The position numbers were made by a program, and so were the translations under genes. The notes beneath the pieces are model-generated. The model was not told where the DNA came from and made no database searches. It worked only from the letters and a program-made list of their open reading frames with translations. DNA of 64,000 nt from Lineus longissimus (Eukaryota > Nemertea > Pilidiophora > Heteronemertea > Lineidae): assembly GCF_910592395.1 (NCBI RefSeq), contig NC_088317.1:10604001-10668000 (forward strand), written 5' to 3'. The stretch's first letter is position 1. The number at the start of each line of letters is the position of its first letter. This document shows, in pieces, positions 1 through 10,615 of this stretch.

Positions 1-853
1 ATGGCGACAAATTTTGTTTTGAAAGTAGAGTTTGACCAGAAGTATCCAGAAATGCAAAATTGAAGTCTCTAGGTCTTACGGTTACAAAATGTGCACCATG
101 GGTTTAACGGACGGATGGATGGATGGACAGACGGACGCCACTGAACAACTTATTTGACAAGCTTGGCTGACTTAGTCAGCTGAGCTAAAAATACAGAGAA
201 AACTCACCCTGGTTTTCTGTCAAAACGTCTACCATAACAGATGAACTGAGCGCAGGAATCTGGGTTTTTCTACGAGTCTTCGATCGTCGACATCAATTAG
301 AATTGGACAAAATAACTCCACAAAACGGCCAGTTCCAAAAGCACGTTGACATTGAGAATCAAAATATAGGAAAATACCACTTTCTAACTGCTCGTTATGA
401 CTAATTTAGATTGGAACTATGTTTTGAAATGAACGTACACACTCTACATACATTTGCAAAACGTCCGTCACATTATCAGCCTCGGCTGAAATGCATTAGG
501 GCAATGCCTTATGTGTAGCACGTTCAGTACATTACAGAGACAGGTAGGATCGAGGCCATTTTGCCAGTTTTGAGCAGATGACAATTTCCAGCTTAAAATT
601 GAAATCGACCAATTACTGCCAATTACGGGGCGTTTAGTCTTTCTGCTGTAAAAAGCTATAATCCTATCGAAACAAGAGTTAAAAATATTGGTATCCTGGC
701 ACATTTCCTGGCCTAACTACAGCAAATTCTGAAGGAAATGCAATTATTTTGCTGGAACTACTTTCGGCCAGCTCCAGTACAAACCATAAGCTACGCTGCA
801 AAGCCAGCATAGCTAGAAATAGAAGAACAATAAATAAATAATACATACAGGTT
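1..853. repeat. Dispersed repeat, copy A (partner at 36722-37590)
   Basis: This stretch matches 36722-37590 almost base for base, apart from a longer GATG microsatellite in the other copy (about 16 bp) and rare substitutions such as one near 590. Similarity stops sharply after the CATACAGGTT at 853. Inside it, at 166-180, is a perfect 6-bp hairpin (GCTGAC, loop TTA, GTCAGC) followed by TGAGCTAAAA, the same terminal signature seen on the short interspersed repeats elsewhere in the window. The left end is cut by the window edge. No coding capacity is evident; the small open frames here recur in both copies only because the DNA is duplicated. Confidence 0.85.
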
Positions 854-879
854 ATCACAGATATTCATTAAAGGGTAAG

Positions 880-1325
880 ACAATGTAGATATTAAAGGAA
901 CAGCCCTAATAGGTACTATATTTTTAAAATGAGATTTAAAAAGAGCACATTGCACATTTACATTCTTTGCCCTTCCATGTTTCTAAAAGTTTAAGAAAAA
1001 TATTAAAATTGTTGGCCTCACGAATATGGTTAGGCAGGACATTCCAAATCTTAGATGCTTCGTAACTGAAACTCTGTTTGCCATATGTTATGGTATCAAA
1101 ATGTTCTACCTGTACATTTTGGTTACGTGAAGTTTCTTTCTTTTTAACTAGATTTAACAAACAGGATTTCTAGGATTTTGTACACTTTTTCAGCATTTGT
1201 TCTCCGTAGATGCAGAGAAACTGAATTGTCTACCGCAAGAAGTGACTCATATGAGCTAGTATGATCTTTATACACTAGTTAAAGGGCTCTATAATTCAAT
1301 CTTTCCAGTTTTTTTTGTGTTAGAC
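880..1325 (-). pseudogene. Non-LTR retrotransposon reverse transcriptase, C-terminal remnant
   Basis: Read on the minus strand, this encodes the region after the reverse transcriptase core of CR1/L2-like LINEs. A KLERLNYRAL-like block comes first, then YESLLAVDNSVSLHLRR, and it ends in the characteristic tail with KIWNVLPNHIREANNFN and a terminal CKCAMCSF. An in-frame stop and a frame change lie between the blocks, so it is dead. It probably belongs to the same insertion as the reverse transcriptase core fragment at 1655-2175, from which it is now separated by a short interspersed repeat. Confidence 0.75.
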
Positions 1326-1650
1326 ACACTAGAATGAAATTGTCCAGGGACCATGTGCTCACCTGTGTCACAGGACCTTGAAAAGTAGGTACGATGATAT
1401 AAGTATAAGTATAAGAAGCAGATGATATATGATGTATCATTGCTAGAAGTACCTACCATAATTTTTTCAAACTTTTCGGACCAGTATTAAGCGAACAATG
1501 GCATATTTTCATTTTTGACGTTTGGCCCCCTGGTGGCCAAACCGTGAATCATATGAGGTCGCAATTCGGTCTCTGAGTAGCAGACACCAAGGGGTACATG
1601 TGTACCAAGTTGGAGTTTAATAGCTTCAGCGGTAACAGAACGTGCCACCC
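1326..1650 (+). repeat. Short interspersed repeat, 5' part
   Basis: The 5' end carries the family signature (CCAGGGACCATGTGCTCACCTG). The body carries the family monomer: a GACCTTGAAAAGTAGGT block, a TTTGGCCCCCTGGTGGCCAA block at about 1521-1540, and a GGGTACATGTGTACCAAG block. It breaks off at GTAACAGAACGTGCCA, where the reverse transcriptase fragment begins. The family's 3' end reappears at 2240-2372, so the two parts may be one element interrupted by, or inserted beside, the LINE remnant. Confidence 0.6.
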
Positions 1651-1654
1651 TGGT

Positions 1655-2175
1655 CCAGCAGATGAACCCTGTGGAACTCCTTTGGTCAGGGGTAGAAATT
1701 CGCTCTGAGCATTCCCAATTTTCACACATTGTTCTCTGTCAGTGAGATAGCTTCGCAGCAAAGATACAGGCGAATCTGACGTTAAATAAGCAGTCAGCTT
1801 CTCCAAAACTAGGTTGTGCGGTAAGAAGTCGAAGGCCTTCGGGAGGTCCATGAGAATAGCACCAACAAAATGGCCTTCATCTAGTGCCCTCCTCCAATCC
1901 TCAGTGAGTGCCAATAAAGCAGACTGGCAGCTGTAACCTCTGCTATAGGCAGGATGAAAGAGTTCACTAAAATGCTCATTCGGTTGGTCCACCATGGCCT
2001 TCTCAAACACCTTCGACTTAATTGGAAGAACACTAACAGGTCGGGAGTTTTTCTTCTGAAGAGCATCATCTTTTTTGTGGACGGGGATGACTCAAGCACA
2101 CTTCAGTTCTGTGGGGAAACCACACAACACAAACATGCTATTTATAAGTCTAGTGAGATAGGGTAGTTTTTTAAC
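1655..2175 (-). pseudogene. Non-LTR retrotransposon reverse transcriptase core remnant
   Basis: On the minus strand this encodes the fingers and palm start of a CR1-like reverse transcriptase. Visible in order are a VIPVHKKDD block, RPVSVLPIKSKVFEKAM, SCQSALLALTEDWRRALDEG, the first catalytic motif as ILMDLPKAFDFL (aspartate retained), and KGVPQGSSAGP. The FADD-type catalytic box is missing, an in-frame stop precedes VIPVHKK, and similarity ends abruptly after the SSAGP block. It is a dead fragment. Confidence 0.85.
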
Positions 2176-2239
2176 GAGCACGACCTATATGGCAGACAAG
2201 CAGTCAAGTTATGCTAATTTTCATTACTTAGTATGAACC

Positions 2240-2372
2240 TTCTATGAACCTTCTAGGTCAAGTGGTTAAGAAACGTGCAACGCCTTTATCAAAAGTTAAC
2301 GACGGACAACGACGACGAATGCCTCGGTATCATATAAGCTCCCCTGAACGGCGAGCTAAAGAGAGGTACATG
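2240..2372 (+). repeat. Short interspersed repeat, 3' terminus
   Basis: The stretch holds GTGGTTAAGAAACGTGC, a degenerate GACGACGAC run, and CATATAAGCTCCCCTGAACGG, ending in CGAGCTAAAG. This is the same order (TTAAGAAACGTGCC, ACG-rich run, imperfect hairpin, GAGCTAAA) as the better preserved tails at 13508-13597, 20140-20305 and 22280-22332. Confidence 0.6.
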
Positions 2373-3009
2373 AATTTCACAATATGTGATCCGTCACAGC
2401 AAAACCAGGCGCATGTCGCTCTGAGCTTGGCAGGTTGAGACGGACTGTTTGTTCATTTCTCTATTGTCTGCCTTTTGTGAAATATGAGCACATCAATTTC
2501 TCCCATTATCTTCTGGTGTCATTTAGGTTCATCTTCTGTCCGACATGCGTCTGGTGTTGGTGTGACGAGTCACATATGCACTTACCTGAATGGCCTTTTA
2601 ATGTTGTGATGATTTCAAAGTTTGTGTCACTGATTTTGATGACTGAAATCTGGCCAGAATAGTCACCTACAAAAGCGTAACGTGACTGAATGTCAAATCT
2701 GATTAATGGTTAAGAAAAATGCTAAAAAAACCCTGAAAATGTTTCCCTCGGCTAAAAACTGCCCCAACCTTAATCACGATGGGATCGCAAAAATTCCCAC
2801 TGACGTAAATCAACTTGTGATATCATTCCCAGTCAAGGTCACTACTAGAGAAGCTCCAAAAGAGAATTCTTCTTCATCTATTCAGCCTTTTTCTCTGCAC
2901 TTGGAGGATTTATTCTCCAGGGCTATTTGTCCACCAAGGCAGGATAAAAGTTGTTTTGCCCCACTACACTTAAGCGCAAATTGAGGTTATTGGTCAATTG
3001 AGTTAATAC
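2373..3009. other. Intron, no recognised feature
   Basis: Unique-looking intronic sequence of the minus-strand WDFY gene. A 92-codon open frame at 2706-2984 has no motif I recognise, and I do not support it as a gene. Confidence 0.4.
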
Positions 3010-3192
3010 TGCTGGAAGTTCCGTTAGTGTTAAAAGGATACTGGCAACATGTACACCAAGCTGATGTCTGGTAGCCACCAAGACGCCGCCCTGTCTCAGA
3101 ACAATGCCACTGGAAATATTTATCTCTTGAGGTACTCATCATCCATTCACAATGTAGAGCGAAAAAGATACTGGTAACTCGGCTTTGGTGGG
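3010..3192 (-). CDS. WDFY2: WDFY1/2-like protein, WD-repeat exon (fourth found)
   Basis: WDFY proteins are endosomal adaptors that bind PI3P through a FYVE domain and carry WD40 repeats. This exon encodes AHQSRVTSIFFALHCEWMM followed by STSRDKYFQWHCSETGRRLGGYQTSAWC, closely matching the second and third WD-repeat region of vertebrate WDFY1/2 (AHQSRV, the D-K-x-x-x-W-H-C strand, GGYxTSA). The acceptor is clear: TTTAATTCAG before CCCACC. Its first two bases complete the codon left by the exon at 3774-3828, giving Ala before HQSRV. Similarity runs to about YPFNTN. The downstream border is uncertain: a GT at 3009 is one choice, GGTGTAC at 3056 another. Vertebrate WDFY2 and WDFY1 match about equally well, so the symbol means the WDFY1/2 ancestor type. 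Confidence 0.8.
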
Positions 3193-3773
3193 CTGAATTA
3201 AATAGAACATAAATGATTAAATAGATCATGATGGTTTTACATAAAAGGCTATATGGGAAGATCGTGTATCATTCACATAGAACAATAAACTTACAATTTC
3301 TACAACTTGGCAATCGACCATGATTAACCACTGCCTTAACTACGGGACACTTCACTGTATTCCACGGTTCATAGTGGCTTTTGATAGCATTGTTTGCGGC
3401 AATGACGTAATATTATGTATTGTCATGAAATGTACATGTAGTGCATTGCATCATGATTTCAACAGACTGCATGCATTCGCTCTGGAGTGAAATACTGGTC
3501 CATTGTAGCTAAATAGTTTTAAGCAAGTTCGCTGAAGGAGGGAAATAAGAGGTACTTCAGATGTGCAGGACTTGATGGACGTCAAGGTAGAGTCCATATC
3601 ATCGTGGTTTCTATTACCAAGAGTACCATACTGCTATGCGAGTCAACCTTCATTTCAATGCCATCAATTAAAGACAGGGAATTACTGCCCAAGGGAAGCG
3701 CTAATATGACTCATTCTGGTAGCTTTACAAAGCTTCCAGGATATGCAATCAATTAATTCAGAGATTTCTTTAC

Positions 3774-3828
3774 CTAGGTATGTTCTGGTGTGTGAAATTT
3801 TGTTGAAGTCCTCACTTAAAGTGAATTC
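3774..3828 (-). CDS. WDFY2: WDFY1/2-like protein, short exon (third found)
   Basis: A 55-nt exon encoding EFTLSEDFNKISHTRTYL, matching the EF-x-x-SED-F/Y-NKM segment that precedes AHQSRV in WDFY proteins. The minus strand shows a clean acceptor (TTACATTTGCAG) and donor (TACCTAG followed by GTAAAG). It ends with one base of a codon, exactly complemented by the next exon at 3192. The preceding exon, expected to encode the CSxMxFN to GLDNG-type segment, was not located between here and 39090; it may be diverged or misassembled. Confidence 0.85.
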
Positions 3829-3962
3829 CTGCAAATGTAAGAAAGAAGAATGTTTGTGTTCAGTAATCAAGTTAATGTAAAAATAACATGTCAAAGGGTT
3901 AATGGTCAGAAATTTCTCCAATTTCAGCATGTGAGAAATAGGCATAGCATTTCCATAATATA

Positions 3963-4160
3963 TAGCGGAGTGTAAGAGAGTCAGCCTCATGATCAGGAGG
4001 TCCTGGGCTCGACTCCCAGCCGAGTCACTGCTTAGTTCCCCAACTGGTCGAGTTCTAGTGAGCACCTTCTGGTTGTACCTTGAACCCCTCCGATTGATTT
4101 CTGTGGAGACCGGGGTAATGATATGATATCCCATAAGCGCTTTGATCAGGCTAACATGGA
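3963..4160 (+). repeat. tRNA-derived SINE
   Basis: The head resembles a tRNA: TAGCGGAGTGTAAGAGAG fits a weak A box and GGGCTCGACTCCCAGC a B box with an adjacent T-stem-like pairing. After the tRNA-like head comes a body with CAACTGGTCGAGTTCTAGTG and a 3' part ending around CCCATAAGCGCTTTGATCAGG. The AAGCGCTTTG tail motif also occurs in the small repeat at 28945-29090. It is not a functional tRNA gene, because the acceptor stem is not closed. Confidence 0.6.
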
Positions 4161-4189
4161 AAATAAGGTAAAATGGGGTATTTGTAGCC

Positions 4190-5216
4190 CCAGTCTAATT
4201 GTAGCCCTTGGCAATGTTTTTGATTCATATTCCGGTAACCATGTAATTATTCAGCCAACCCAAGCATAGATATGAAAGAGGGTGTCTCTTGAGTATCAGA
4301 ACATCAATAGTTTTGGATTATGCAAGAGCTTTGGCTATAAGAGGTAAACAAATCAGACACATGCACATAATAAGTTGGGATTCAACTTTTTACAGGTCTG
4401 AATTTTCCTCACTTTCAGAGCACTGATATATTTGAAACTTGGTTCAGGTGATCAGTATTGAGTGTAGAGAATGTTGTATGTGGCATTTGATGTCATTATC
4501 AAAAGTAAATTTTTCAGAGGCACTTTTCTGAGCAAGGTGCCCTTGAGGTATTAGTAGACCGTTGGTTCGAGGTATATGTAGCCCCTATAAGTAGCTCAAT
4601 TTATCCTGTCACAAATCATGAAAATGCTAGTTTCTAAAATTCTTATACCTGAATTATATTATTTGATCATAAATCTATCCGATTGAGATACAATGTTAAC
4701 CCTTTATGTACCAACAATGATACATTTGTGGTTTCATACTAGTTTCTCTAAAATTATGTCGAAATAATGTTGATATTTTCAAATTTACTGCTGTCTCTAA
4801 GGAAAGCCACACCATTGACTAAATAGCAGGATTTCTCATGGTACATTGCATTACCAATAAGTGGTGCCAGCAATTGTTGGGGGTTGATACATGACCCATA
4901 ACTGAAACTACAGTTTTTAATGGCGTACGACAAGACCGTCAGTCAATTCAGGATATCACAATCAATTCTCTGACACAAGGTGTAAAGTACAACAGAGGTG
5001 ATAGATAGAACTTTGTGTTTTTACACCAGTTTAAAATCAGCCTGATTTGCGACGATATTGTTTAGATTGTTGGTAAGTGATTGCATCGAACATCACTTAA
5101 TGTGGTCAATAAATATAATTTAATACCGGCAAAATCTTGTCGTCAATCTAGATTGGAATAATATTGAACGCTTTTACCAATAAAAACCATAAACCTGTGA
5201 AAAAAGTGTTCTCATA
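4190..5216. other. Non-coding interior of the candidate outer element
   Basis: Apart from two further TGTAGCCC motifs (near 4199 and 4576) I see no gene, RNA or repeat boundary here. Confidence 0.3.
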
Positions 5217-5628
5217 CATAAATGAAACGGCCAGGGGCCATTGTGCTCACCGTATACATCTTTTAGTAGGCAGGATCATGCTTAATTTAGAGGTGAATAT
5301 GGTGAACACAATCAGGCATGAAGACTTTTTTAGATGTGTATTGATGTCAAGTAATAAGACAGGGCAGTATATATAAGTTTATGATCCAACCAATAATTGT
5401 CTATGACATCAACAAGATCAATATCGTGTGATTGCTATGAGTCCCTGCAATAAAAAATTCATCGAAAAAAAGTCATTAATAAGCGAGATATTGCACGTCC
5501 TACTTTTTCAGTTTTGACCCCCTGGTGGCCAAATCAAGAATCAGATCAGGCCAAAATTCGGTGTCAGAGATTATCTGATGTAGGGGGTTACATGTACCAA
5601 CTTTCAAGTTCATAGCTTCAGCAGTTAA
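5217..5628 (+). repeat. Short interspersed repeat, left part split by a TTAA transposon
   Basis: The 5' signature (ACGGCCAGGGGCCATTGTGCTCACC) begins near 5226. The monomer follows: AAGCGAGATATTGCAC, the TTTTGACCCCCTGGTGGCC block at 5513-5530, CAGATCAGGCCAAAATTCGG, GGGGGTTACATGTACCAAC and TTCATAGCTTCAGCAGTTAA. Where undisturbed copies continue TTAAGAAACGTGCC, this copy runs into the transposon at 5629; the missing half resumes at 12589. Confidence 0.85.
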
Positions 5629-6444
5629 GTGTCATTGCATGAGTGGACCATGCAAAAACCAAAAGGAGGTGATAACCCACTGGATCACGGATCTGGCTTA
5701 TATTTGCCCCAAAGTTTTGTCTTAGGGTAGGGTGTGGGCAGGTAAAGCCTTTCGGCAAAAAAACACACTGGTCCGGTTTTAGGGGTCAAATTCTGTTTTG
5801 TTCATTTCCCCTTTAAAAAAGTGAGTTTTATTAACCAAAAATCTACCACATTTCTCAATTTTTTGCACCTGCCCCAGCTAATTTACAACATATTTTTTTC
5901 AGGGGTTTTGAAGTATAGGTCATTTGCCTGATTCTGAAAAAAAATGGGCTTTATATCATTTTGGGATTAAGGGTTTCATGGCCCTTAAAGTTGCCCTGTC
6001 CCTTAGGGCCCAAAAAATTAGTTGAACATATTTTGGGTTTTCTCATCTGCCACAGGGTTTGGGAAAATAATCTTTTATCATAAGTGACATGAAGTGTTAA
6101 TCTTTCAATTAGAACAATCAAAACTTTGTGCGGTACTTTCCTTTCTTTTACTGAGGGTCATGAACACCCCTGGTTTTTAGTGGTTTTTCAGTTACACAGG
6201 AAATGGGCATAAACCCCTGTGATACGAGCAAGTGCCGTCATTCCCTCAGTTAAAGTCATCAAAAGACATATGTTTGCCCCCAGATACCCCCTACCCACCC
6301 TCAACAACCCTTCTACTTAGGGTAGGCCCTATACTCGTTTTTTATAGTTCAACCAGACCTGTACGGCAGCTCCGGAACTGGTCTTTACAAGTTTACTTGT
6401 AAATGCAAAAGAAAGAAAAAAAGTGCATGCATGAATGAAGAGTT

Positions 6445-6837
6445 TTGACAGTTCTGTTAGAAATGACTGAAAAACAGGGCCCAAAGCCCATTAACTGCGG
6501 GTTTTCAGGCATCTTCCCTGCATTGAGATGTGGCTTGATACGGAAGTATCCAGGCGAGGCTAGTTGTGTTGTTCTGAAGAAGTGTAAGAAGGATATACAC
6601 AGACATCTTCTCGGACTGAAAGTTGGTCCCCTTCTCAGACATGTGCAAGGTCCAAAGGCCGAATGGGAGCTGATCGCCCTGCGTGCAGGTTTGTTTGGTG
6701 ATGTCCTACCCACAATCTGCCCTCCCACTGATATAAACTGGGCCTTGACTGGAAGCCATCCCGTAAATGCCAGCACCCCCTCCATTCGGTATCTTCGAAA
6801 CGCGTGCCATGTAAAGACCGTGCCATTCCAGCGCTAG
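6445..6837 (+). CDS. Possible exon of the TTAA transposon gene
   Basis: A 130-codon open frame within the TTAA element, upstream of and on the same strand as the exons at 7051 and 7241. It has charged and hydrophobic blocks (GLIRKYPGEASCVVLKKCKKDIHR, then GPKAEWELIALRAG) but no domain I recognise. An equally long opposite-strand frame overlaps it, so coding status is uncertain. Position inside the element and strand agreement with better exons are the only support. Confidence 0.3.
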   Translation: MTVLLEMTEKQGPKPINCGFSGIFPALRCGLIRKYPGEASCVVLKKCKKDIHRHLLGLKVGPLLRHVQGPKAEWELIALRAGLFGDVLPTICPPTDINWALTGSHPVNASTPSIRYLRNACHVKTVPFQR

Positions 6838-7050
6838 TCTCGAAGGAGATAAACCAGATTTGGAATGTTTTGCTGCCAATTGGATCAGGTAGGTTGGCTC
6901 CGATCTCTGATTGTTTCATTTCAACAATCAAACTTAGCGTGACTGATACTACATTCATGTAGGCCTAGGTCTCGGAGGCCTTTCCAGTTCTATGTATCGC
7001 ATCAGTCTAGCCTAGGGTAGTTCTTGACATCTTGATCTTTTACATTGCAG

Positions 7051-7124
7051 CAATATGTAAAGACTGCGATTCAGGCCACAAGGAGGCGGTGGAGGCGGAA
7101 AAAGTGTGGCATCAACAACAGCAG
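7051..7124 (+). CDS. Zinc-finger-like exon of the TTAA transposon gene
   Basis: Bounded by an acceptor (TTTTACATTGCAG) and a donor (CAG followed by GTAGGC). In one frame it encodes ICKDCDSGHKEAVEAEKV then WHQQQQ, with a CxxC-x4-H pattern. It joins in frame to the exon starting at 7241 if the acceptor CCAAG is used. The combined C-terminal layout, a short zinc-binding turn followed by an EWLTTQQVSSYFSRIA helix, resembles the ends of transposon proteins common in marine invertebrates. I cannot name the family. Confidence 0.5.
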
Positions 7125-7240
7125 GTAGGCCTACCGTAAGGCTACTCCTAGTCCTAGCCTACCCAGTCATTGTTTTTCATAAGACGACATTATAGCATAC
7201 CAGTGTATGATATTCTCTCTGCTGTTTACTTTCAGCCAAG

Positions 7241-7447
7241 AAGATAAAGGGCCGCTTTCCACAAGATGAGTGGTTAACAACACAGCAGGTCTCAAGCTAT
7301 TTCTCCCGGATTGCTTGCCAACAGAAATGTGGTCATTTGAGCAGAGATAGAGTTGACAGCCATTCCGATGCCCAGCATCAACTTGCTGACAGCATGATGA
7401 CAAGATCAAGACTGCGAGCTCAAGTGATTGAACAGGTTGATTTGTAA
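7241..7447 (+). CDS. C-terminal exon of the TTAA transposon gene
   Basis: Encodes KIKGRFPQDEWLTTQQVS then SYFSRIACQQKCGHLSRD and a polar tail, ending at TAA 7445-7447. The DEWLTTQQVSSYFSRIA helix is a C-terminal block I associate with uncharacterised transposon proteins. A GT at 7436 (after ATTGAACAG) could instead be a splice donor, with the next exon displaced beyond the LINE; an acceptor-like CTAG at 11645 followed by an open RYPPGEHGG-type frame would be a candidate. The LINE's A/T-rich tail begins immediately after this exon. Confidence 0.5.
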   Translation, partial: KIKGRFPQDEWLTTQQVSSYFSRIACQQKCGHLSRDRVDSHSDAQHQLADSMMTRSRLRAQVIEQVDL

Positions 7448-7579
7448 TGTAATTTTATTTATTTATTTATTTATTTCGTACGACGTACAATAGACAGTGA
7501 GTTAATAGGGTGCATGTACATGTATATTTGTGCAATTACAGGCGTTATGATAAGAACATAGTTATTACATACAGTTTAA

Positions 7580-10500
7580 TCAAGTCTCATCTGTACACAC
7601 TACATTTAGCATCTGCTCCATCTCTGTTTTACTTAGAATAGAATAATCCCAGCGGTCGCGCATTCTCAATAGTTCCCTAATTACTGGTCCGTTAGGCTCC
7701 GTTTCCTCAAATGTCTCCTTCTTTACTGGTAGGTTGTCTATAGTACACTGGAACAAGTCGCGTATTTTCAGCAGATTTCGTGATGCACTCGTTCCGCCCA
7801 GAAGAGTCAATTCGACACTTATTGAAACTCTCTTGCTTTCACTGTTCATACAGCTTTTAAAGAATCTCGCAAATCTCTTAAAAACCTGGATATCGGACTG
7901 TTCATCTCTACAAATAGACGGCAGCAGTATACAATGGGTTCTGCAGGGTAACCTGAATAACTTTCGAATGCAATTTCTCCAAGCAGTGTTGAATCTGCTG
8001 AAGGATCGGTGAGAATAGTCCCATAGAGCGCTACCGTACAATGTCATAACATATGATTTAAACAGCCTGTACTTTACTTCGAAATCACAGAAACCGAATA
8101 ATGATAACAGACAGTTTGTTCGTTTGTACATTTCTGCGATGACATCGTTAATGACGTTATCCTTAACGTCAACGCCAACCATGTGTCCTAGGTGTTTTGT
8201 GTGGTCTTGGGCAATAATTCTGCCGTTCCAAATAATGAATATCTCCTCGTTTGGCTTCTTTATACCGTAGAAAAGCAAAATGCTCTTTGTGGGATTAAAC
8301 GTGACATGATACTCCACTGAGAAAGTATCGCATATCTTCAACATTTCCATCAACCCGCTTTTCATTGGAGATAGAATGACAATGTCATCGGCGTAGCCAA
8401 AGGCCCCCATAAACACGTGACCAACATGACATCCCAGTTTGGAACATTCCAATCGTTGAAGGAGTACATCCATATATATACAAAAAAGAATTGGGGATAA
8501 AACTCCCCCCTGTTTAATCCCGTTTTTAACACTAATTGGCCTGCTCAGTGCGGTTTTCCACTTTACCCGACACTGTTGAGTCGCGTAAAGTCTAGCAAGA
8601 AATCTGGCTATAAGTGGACAACACCCTTTCTTTTTGAGTAGATTAAAAAGTTTGATATATTGGACTCTATCGAACGCTTTACTAGCGTCTAGGAACATAG
8701 CGTACACATTGGACCCATTCTTTCTGAAATAGTCGATAGTTTGTTGCATGGTAAAGGTGCATTGCGTGGTAGAACCTTTGCTTTTAAAACCGAACTGTAA
8801 ATCTGATGACTTAAACGTGCCGGGGCACTTCTTAATCACAATGTGGTCGAAAACTTTCCCAAGAATGTTACTCAACGTTATACCCCTATAGTTTTCTGAG
8901 TCGCTCAAAGACTTTCTAGTGTTTTTAGGAATAGGAATGATAACTGAGTTTTTGAAAGCTTCAGGGACATATGAGTGCGTTAGCATACCCGTGAGTAATG
9001 CAGCCAGAAGTTCATCTAAGTCTGTAGTGCCATGTATTAAATGATCCGAGAAGAGAATTTTATGCCCTTCATGCTTTCCTTTGTTTAAAAGTTTAACCGC
9101 ACTGCGGACTTCTGCCGGTGTGATCACGTGACATTTGCAAGCACACTTATTCTGCATACAGCCATTGCCGATGTCTCTGTCCAGTGAATTAATCAACTCA
9201 TTCATTTCTGCCTGGTCGTACCCCACAGACGAATAAAGTTGTTCATATTTGTCAGCGAAACTCTCAGCTATTGAATGTTCATCATTGGCATCGTCTACTT
9301 TGTTTGGAGTTGGTTTCTTGCCTCCCTTTACTTTGTTTACCATTTTCCAGAAATCTTTATCATCGTGTTGTAAATGGGCCTCGGCAATATGCATTTGTCT
9401 CTGTGCGACGTTCTGTTGTTTTAGTGCTTTTATAGCTAAGTGATATCTAGCTCGGGTTGTTCTCCTAATATCAGCAACCACTCCGTTTCGCGGACTCCCG
9501 GCATCCTTCCACATGGAGTGCCAGAATATTGCACGTTCGCGCACATCTTTAACGTGATCGTTCCACCCTGGAATGCCTCTGTTTTGGGTGTCCTTAGGTC
9601 GACCTTGAATAGGTAAACATTCTAAACCTGCGTTAACGCATGCTTTAACAATAGAGTCGTGAACATAGTCGATTTCGGCTTTGTGGTCATTACACATGAA
9701 GTTCCGACAACCTGACATCCCGATAGGGAGGTCTATTTCGCCCAACTTATTATCTAGACATGTCTTATACGCTTGAATATCGGTAGCTGAGACCCTATTC
9801 CAGTTCACTACCGGTTCATTTCTCACTGCCGCACCATTGTCCTCATAATCAACGCTTAAATCTGTTGTCAGCATAATTGGGGAGTGATCTGACAGGTTGT
9901 CAACCTCGTGACGTACCTCGCATGTTAAAACGTTCGGAACCATATCCTCAGACACGAAAAAGTGATCAATTTTGGACCGGGCAAAGTTTGCCTTACTTTC
10001 AAACGTGTAATCTATATTTGGCCCGCTACTAGCCGAGCTAAGCGACTCGTTACCTATAAAATATTCCAGTATTTGGGTATTTCTACTGAATATATGAAGT
10101 CTGTCCACATTAAAGTCACCACCGAGAATAATGCTGTTAAAGTTTTCGGTAGCGCATAGTGCGCTCACACTTTGTAATGTTTCTAGGAATTCATCAACTT
10201 TATCTTCGCCAGGCATGTACACATTGATTATCAGACATCTGTGATTGGCATGTTCAGCGATGACCGCACATATTCGCTTTGAATCCACTTTTACTGGAAT
10301 TACCTGAGCCTTGATACTATTATTCCACAGTATAGCAGCGCCCCCATACGGTCTCCCAACGAGTAACTCCGTTTCGTTCATACCGGACACCCCATAACAA
10401 CAGCAGTTATCTAGTTCCCTCTCGAATCTATGAAGCCCGTCGCTGAACTGCCAATGCTCTTGTATCAAAACAAAGTCACACTTGTCTAGTAACTTTTGGA

Positions 10501-10615
10501 TATAGTTCATCCTACCGGCCCCAAGGCCTTGAGAGTTGTAGCTTGTAACTATCAAGTTCATAACAAACGCACAGATCAAAAAGATATTGTTTTTACTGTT
10601 ATTACTACTTATCAT
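7580..10615 (-). CDS. LINE ORF2: AP endonuclease and reverse transcriptase
   Basis: About 1,010 codons. The N-terminal third is an apurinic-like endonuclease that nicks target DNA: SYNSQGLG, QEHW, NVYMPG, GGDFNVD and the closing SDHSPI with catalytic Asp-His. The middle is the reverse transcriptase: NYRGITLSNILGKVFD, LQFGFKSKGSTTQC, AMFLDASKAFDRV (first Asp), NGIKQGGVLSPILFCIYMD, FGYADDIVIL (catalytic DD) and HLGHMVG. A cysteine/histidine-rich C-terminal part follows; no RNase H domain is seen. The start chosen is the ATG at 10613-10615, overlapping ORF1's stop region by 11 nt; the endonuclease domain itself begins at the next ATG (10559-10561). The open frame continues upstream to 10732, overlapping ORF1. 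Confidence 0.9.
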   Translation of the reverse strand: MISSNNSKNNIFLICAFVMNLIVTSYNSQGLGAGRMNYIQKLLDKCDFVLIQEHWQFSDGLHRFERELDNCCCYGVSGMNETELLVGRPYGGAAILWNNSIKAQVIPVKVDSKRICAVIAEHANHRCLIINVYMPGEDKVDEFLETLQSVSALCATENFNSIILGGDFNVDRLHIFSRNTQILEYFIGNESLSSASSGPNIDYTFESKANFARSKIDHFFVSEDMVPNVLTCEVRHEVDNLSDHSPIMLTTDLSVDYEDNGAAVRNEPVVNWNRVSATDIQAYKTCLDNKLGEIDLPIGMSGCRNFMCNDHKAEIDYVHDSIVKACVNAGLECLPIQGRPKDTQNRGIPGWNDHVKDVRERAIFWHSMWKDAGSPRNGVVADIRRTTRARYHLAIKALKQQNVAQRQMHIAEAHLQHDDKDFWKMVNKVKGGKKPTPNKVDDANDEHSIAESFADKYEQLYSSVGYDQAEMNELINSLDRDIGNGCMQNKCACKCHVITPAEVRSAVKLLNKGKHEGHKILFSDHLIHGTTDLDELLAALLTGMLTHSYVPEAFKNSVIIPIPKNTRKSLSDSENYRGITLSNILGKVFDHIVIKKCPGTFKSSDLQFGFKSKGSTTQCTFTMQQTIDYFRKNGSNVYAMFLDASKAFDRVQYIKLFNLLKKKGCCPLIARFLARLYATQQCRVKWKTALSRPISVKNGIKQGGVLSPILFCIYMDVLLQRLECSKLGCHVGHVFMGAFGYADDIVILSPMKSGLMEMLKICDTFSVEYHVTFNPTKSILLFYGIKKPNEEIFIIWNGRIIAQDHTKHLGHMVGVDVKDNVINDVIAEMYKRTNCLLSLFGFCDFEVKYRLFKSYVMTLYGSALWDYSHRSFSRFNTAWRNCIRKLFRLPCRTHCILLPSICRDEQSDIQVFKRFARFFKSCMNSESKRVSISVELTLLGGTSASRNLLKIRDLFQCTIDNLPVKKETFEETEPNGPVIRELLRMRDRWDYSILSKTEMEQMLNVVCTDET

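Noticed and set aside
468-704. An apparently conserved 78-codon protein, identical at 37205-37441
   Set aside because: Identity comes from duplication of the whole repeat; flanking non-coding sequence is equally conserved.
2706-2984. A 92-codon plus-strand gene
   Set aside because: No motif, no splice or start context, and it lies in an intron of the opposite-strand gene.
3963-4035. A functional tRNA gene
   Set aside because: B-box-like sequence is present but the acceptor stem does not close; a tRNA-derived SINE fits better.
6393-6785. A 130-codon minus-strand gene opposite 6445-6837
   Set aside because: The supporting spliced exons of the element are on the plus strand, so the minus frame is more likely the shadow.
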